DNA of 7,518 nucleotides from Deltaproteobacteria bacterium (GTDB lineage: Bacteria > Desulfobacterota > BSN033 > UBA1163): the NCBI GenBank assembly GCA_016875155.1, contig VGSD01000137.1, positions 1-7,518 on the forward strand, given 5' to 3'. The notes beneath the pieces are model-generated. The model did not search any database, was not told the origin of the DNA, and worked only from the letters and a program-made list of their open reading frames with translations. Position numbers and translations under genes: made by a program. Positions 5,921-7,518 of this stretch are shown here, one piece after another (the first letter of the stretch is position 1; the number at the start of each line of letters is the position of its first letter).

Positions 5921-5963
5921 TTTTCCCTCTCCCCTGGTGGGAGAGGGTGGGGTGAGGGGGAGG
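5921..5963. repeat. palindromic CCCTCTCCC repeat containing the ybaK ribosome binding site
   Basis: CCCTCTCCC (5925-5933) and GGGAGAGGG (5939-5947) form a perfect 9-bp stem with loop CTGGT. They are followed by the usual tail GTGGGGTGAGGGGGAGG. This is a widespread short intergenic repeat type in bacteria. Its 3' end contains GGAGG (5959-5963), which sits five bases before the TTG start of the next gene and is the only plausible Shine-Dalgarno there. Confidence 0.7.
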
Positions 5964-5968
5964 ACCTT

Positions 5969-6451
5969 TTGACCAAAGAAAAATTTCCAGTCACCAACGC
6001 CATTCGTTTCTTGAGAGAGCATCAGGTCGAGTTTATCGAACGCCCTTATCGCTATGAGGAAAAGGGAGGCACCGAAGTTGCAGCGCAGGCCCTGGGCGTG
6101 GATGAGCACCTGACGGTAAAGACACTCGTGATGGAAGATGAAAAAAAGTCACCTCTCATCATTCTCATGCACGGAGACAAAGAGGTCTCGACGAAAGAAC
6201 TGGCAAGGGTCATCGGAGCTAAATCGGTCACACCCTGTTCTTCCGAAACAGCCTTGAAGCATACCGGTTATATGGTTGGTGGAATCTCTCCTTTTGGAAC
6301 GAAGAGACAACTTCCAGTCTATGTGGAAGAGACGATCCTCAGCCTTCCCCAGATTTATATCAATGCAGGCAGAAGGGGCCTCCTATGTGAGATGTCCCCA
6401 AAAGATCTGATAAGGGTGCTGAATCCGATTGCCGTTCAAGTAGCACGATGA
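5969..6451 (+). CDS. ybaK: YbaK/EbsC-type aminoacyl-tRNA deacylase
   Basis: The 160-residue protein matches the YbaK/ProX editing family in length and in its conserved blocks: VKTLVM with the likely active-site lysine K51, GYMVGGISPFG (100-110), and YINAGRRGLLCEMSPKDLIRVL near the end. YbaK hydrolyses Cys-tRNA(Pro) made in error by prolyl-tRNA synthetase, in the cytoplasm. Whether this copy has the same specificity cannot be read from sequence. The start is TTG at 5969, the only early start in frame, with GGAGG five bases upstream inside the palindromic repeat. It lies 59 bases after the release-factor-like gene on the same strand, so co-transcription is plausible. No clear terminator hairpin was seen after its stop. 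Confidence 0.9.
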   Translation: MTKEKFPVTNAIRFLREHQVEFIERPYRYEEKGGTEVAAQALGVDEHLTVKTLVMEDEKKSPLIILMHGDKEVSTKELARVIGAKSVTPCSSETALKHTGYMVGGISPFGTKRQLPVYVEETILSLPQIYINAGRRGLLCEMSPKDLIRVLNPIAVQVAR

Positions 6452-6496
6452 GAAAACGTCTGGGATAGGCAGCCGCAAGAACCTCCCGTTGTCATC

Positions 6497-6629
6497 AAAT
6501 CTTTCCTCCCTTATTGACAGGCTGAAAATCGGATATTAAAAATATGGAACCGTTAAAACAACTCGATCACAATAATACGGGTTCATCCACTGAAAATTAA
6601 AAAAGGAAAGATTTAGAGGAAAGATTTAG
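6497..6629. repeat. 13-bp tandem duplication with an upstream inverted copy
   Basis: AGGAAAGATTTAG occurs twice head to tail (6604-6616 and 6617-6629). The reverse complement of its core, AAATCTTTCCT, lies at 6497-6507; with the second tandem copy the match extends to 12 bases. The three copies lie in the untranslated stretch between ybaK and the transposase, and may be binding sites or remains of a REP-like inverted unit linked to the transposase. The rest of the gap 6452-6686 is AT-rich with no gene that I can support. Confidence 0.55.
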
Positions 6630-6640
6630 GGGACGTTGCT
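6629..6640 (+). mobile_element. possible left end of the RAYT element
   Basis: GGGGACGTTGCT sits 47 bases before the transposase start and directly abuts the tandem repeat. From memory, similar GGGACGTT words occur beside Y1 transposase genes in related genomes, often with an inverted copy downstream. Here the downstream side is outside the window, so this is a tentative call. Confidence 0.3.
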
Positions 6641-6686
6641 GAAAAATATCACTTTACATTGATTGGTAATTGTGATAAAAGATTTT

Positions 6687-7518
6687 ATGCCTCGGCAAGC
6701 GAGATTAGACGCACCCGGAATCCTTCACCATGTGATGGTACGGGGAATTGAAGGTTGCCCAATATTCCTTGACGACCAGGATCGGCAAGATTTTGTCTCT
6801 CGGATCAGTCAACTGGTGGAAATGACCGAAACGAGAGTGCTGGCTTGGGCTCTCATGGAAAATCACGTCCACCTCTTGATATTCAGCGGTCCTAAGGGAA
6901 TTTCTAAATTTATGCGGCGACTCTTGACGGGTTATGCGGTCCGATATAATTTGAGACATCGCAGAAACGGTCATCTGTTTCAGAATCGTTATAAATCTAT
7001 TGTCTGTGAAGAGGACCCTTATCTCCTGGAACTGGTCCGCTACATTCATTTGAATCCTTTAAGGGCAGGGATTGTGAAGAGTATAGAAGAGTTGGAAGGA
7101 TATCCGTGGTGCGGTCATGGCGTCCTGACCAGGAGAAGAAAGAACCATTGGCAGGAGACGAAATATGTCCTCAGGCAGTTCAGTGAAGAGACGAAAAAGG
7201 CGATTCGAGTTTACCGGAAGTTCATGGGAGAAGGAAAGCAGCAGGGGAGGCGGCTGGATCTGGTTGGGGGAGGGCTGATTCGAAGCCTCGGCGGTTGGTC
7301 ACAGGTGCTTTCTCTGCGAGAGTCAAGAAAGGATCTTAAACACGATGCGCGTATTTTGGGCGGGGAAGATTTCGTCCAAGATATTTTGAGAGAGGCGGAT
7401 CGGAGCTTGCGACGGCAGCTGAAACTTGGAGAAAGGAAAAGATCGATTGACGATGTTATCAAGAGGATGTGCAAGGAAGAGGGGGTAGGAGAGGAGGAAC
7501 TTCGGAATGGGGGCCAGA
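6687..7518 (+). CDS. REP-associated Y1 (HUH) transposase, RAYT/TnpA-REP type, 3' end outside window
   Basis: The frame is open from ATG 6687 to the window edge (277 codons, no stop). It starts MPRQARLDAPGILHHVMVRG, the usual start of this family. The metal-binding HUH motif is H60-V-H62 in WALMENHVHLLI, and GHLFQNRYKS follows at 95-104. The stretch RYIHLNPLRAGIV (118-130) holds Y119, the probable nucleophile that joins to single-stranded DNA. A C-terminal extension after about residue 180 contains GGEDFVQDILREAD and IDDVIKRMCKEEGV, as in the longer Y1 transposases that end in a DnaA- or HTH-like DNA-binding domain. That domain is cut by the window edge. Such enzymes are single-copy housekeepers of REP palindromes rather than classical insertion sequences. 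An in-frame GTG at 6672 is a less likely start. Neither has a strong ribosome binding site. Confidence 0.9.
   Translation, partial: MPRQARLDAPGILHHVMVRGIEGCPIFLDDQDRQDFVSRISQLVEMTETRVLAWALMENHVHLLIFSGPKGISKFMRRLLTGYAVRYNLRHRRNGHLFQNRYKSIVCEEDPYLLELVRYIHLNPLRAGIVKSIEELEGYPWCGHGVLTRRRKNHWQETKYVLRQFSEETKKAIRVYRKFMGEGKQQGRRLDLVGGGLIRSLGGWSQVLSLRESRKDLKHDARILGGEDFVQDILREADRSLRRQLKLGERKRSIDDVIKRMCKEEGVGEEELRNGGQ

Noticed and set aside
6514..6543. Possible promoter with a perfect TTGACA at 6514-6519
   Set aside because: No acceptable -10 box at 16-18 bases: only A-rich sequence such as TAAAAA. TATTAA lies at 14 bases, too close.
6544..6600. 18-codon frame MEPLKQLDHNN... after ybaK
   Set aside because: Very short, no ribosome binding site, no recognisable motif, and lies among repeats.
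6647..6677. Imperfect hairpin TATCAC...GTGATA just before the transposase start
   Set aside because: Only six outer and three inner pairs with a bulge; could be chance in AT-rich sequence, though it would cover the alternative GTG start.
6705..7049. Minus-strand frame over the transposase
   Set aside because: Shadow of the transposase coding strand, which carries clear HUH and YIHLNP motifs.

Overview
The window reads as a stretch of chromosome from an anaerobic, sulfur-handling bacterium of about 50% GC. The gene styles resemble Desulfobacterota or related uncultured lineages: Tat-tagged radical SAM enzymes, a CoA-disulfide-reductase/rhodanese fusion, a short RF-1-like protein and a C-terminally extended Y1 transposase. 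This taxonomic guess is inference from gene content only. No ribosomal RNA, tRNA or CRISPR array was seen.

Layout. Bases 1-524 are the 3' end of a GlmU-like hexapeptide-repeat acyltransferase or sugar nucleotidyltransferase (+ strand). Converging on it from the right is a minus-strand pair, 1878 to 545: an AmrS-type radical SAM enzyme with a Tat-like leader, and a 58-residue zinc-ribbon protein joined to it by an ATGA overlap. A 308-base divergent region (1879-2186) holds hairpin repeats and, at its two edges, two strong sigma-70-type promoters. Each has a perfect TATAAT only 8-9 bases from the ATG, so both transcripts are predicted to be leaderless. The right promoter has a perfect 7-bp inverted repeat filling its spacer. 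It drives a second Tat-tagged radical SAM protein of the PflX-like type (2187-3236).

A repeat-rich gap (3237-3430) follows. Then comes a probable operon on the + strand: a CoADR/NADH-oxidase-like flavoprotein with a C-terminal rhodanese domain (3431-5098), an unknown membrane protein joined by ATGA overlap (5095-5529), a small GGQ release-factor-like protein starting at GTG (5544-5909), and a YbaK-type aminoacyl-tRNA deacylase starting at TTG (5969-6451). A palindromic repeat between the last two appears to supply the deacylase's ribosome binding site. The flavoprotein suggests persulfide or polysulfide reduction. The last two genes act in translation rescue or quality control, so the operon may link sulfur-stress chemistry to protein synthesis, but this is inference.

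The right end (6452-7518) holds an untranslated stretch with a 13-bp tandem duplication, inverted copies of the same word and a possible element end. It is followed by a RAYT-type (REP-associated) Y1 HUH transposase that runs off the window. Together with the many small palindromes in every long gap, this suggests a genome colonised by REP- or MITE-like elements.

The most interesting local structure is the divergent pair of Tat-tagged radical SAM genes with matching leaderless promoters, a palindromic operator candidate on one side and a coupled tiny zinc-ribbon gene on the other.
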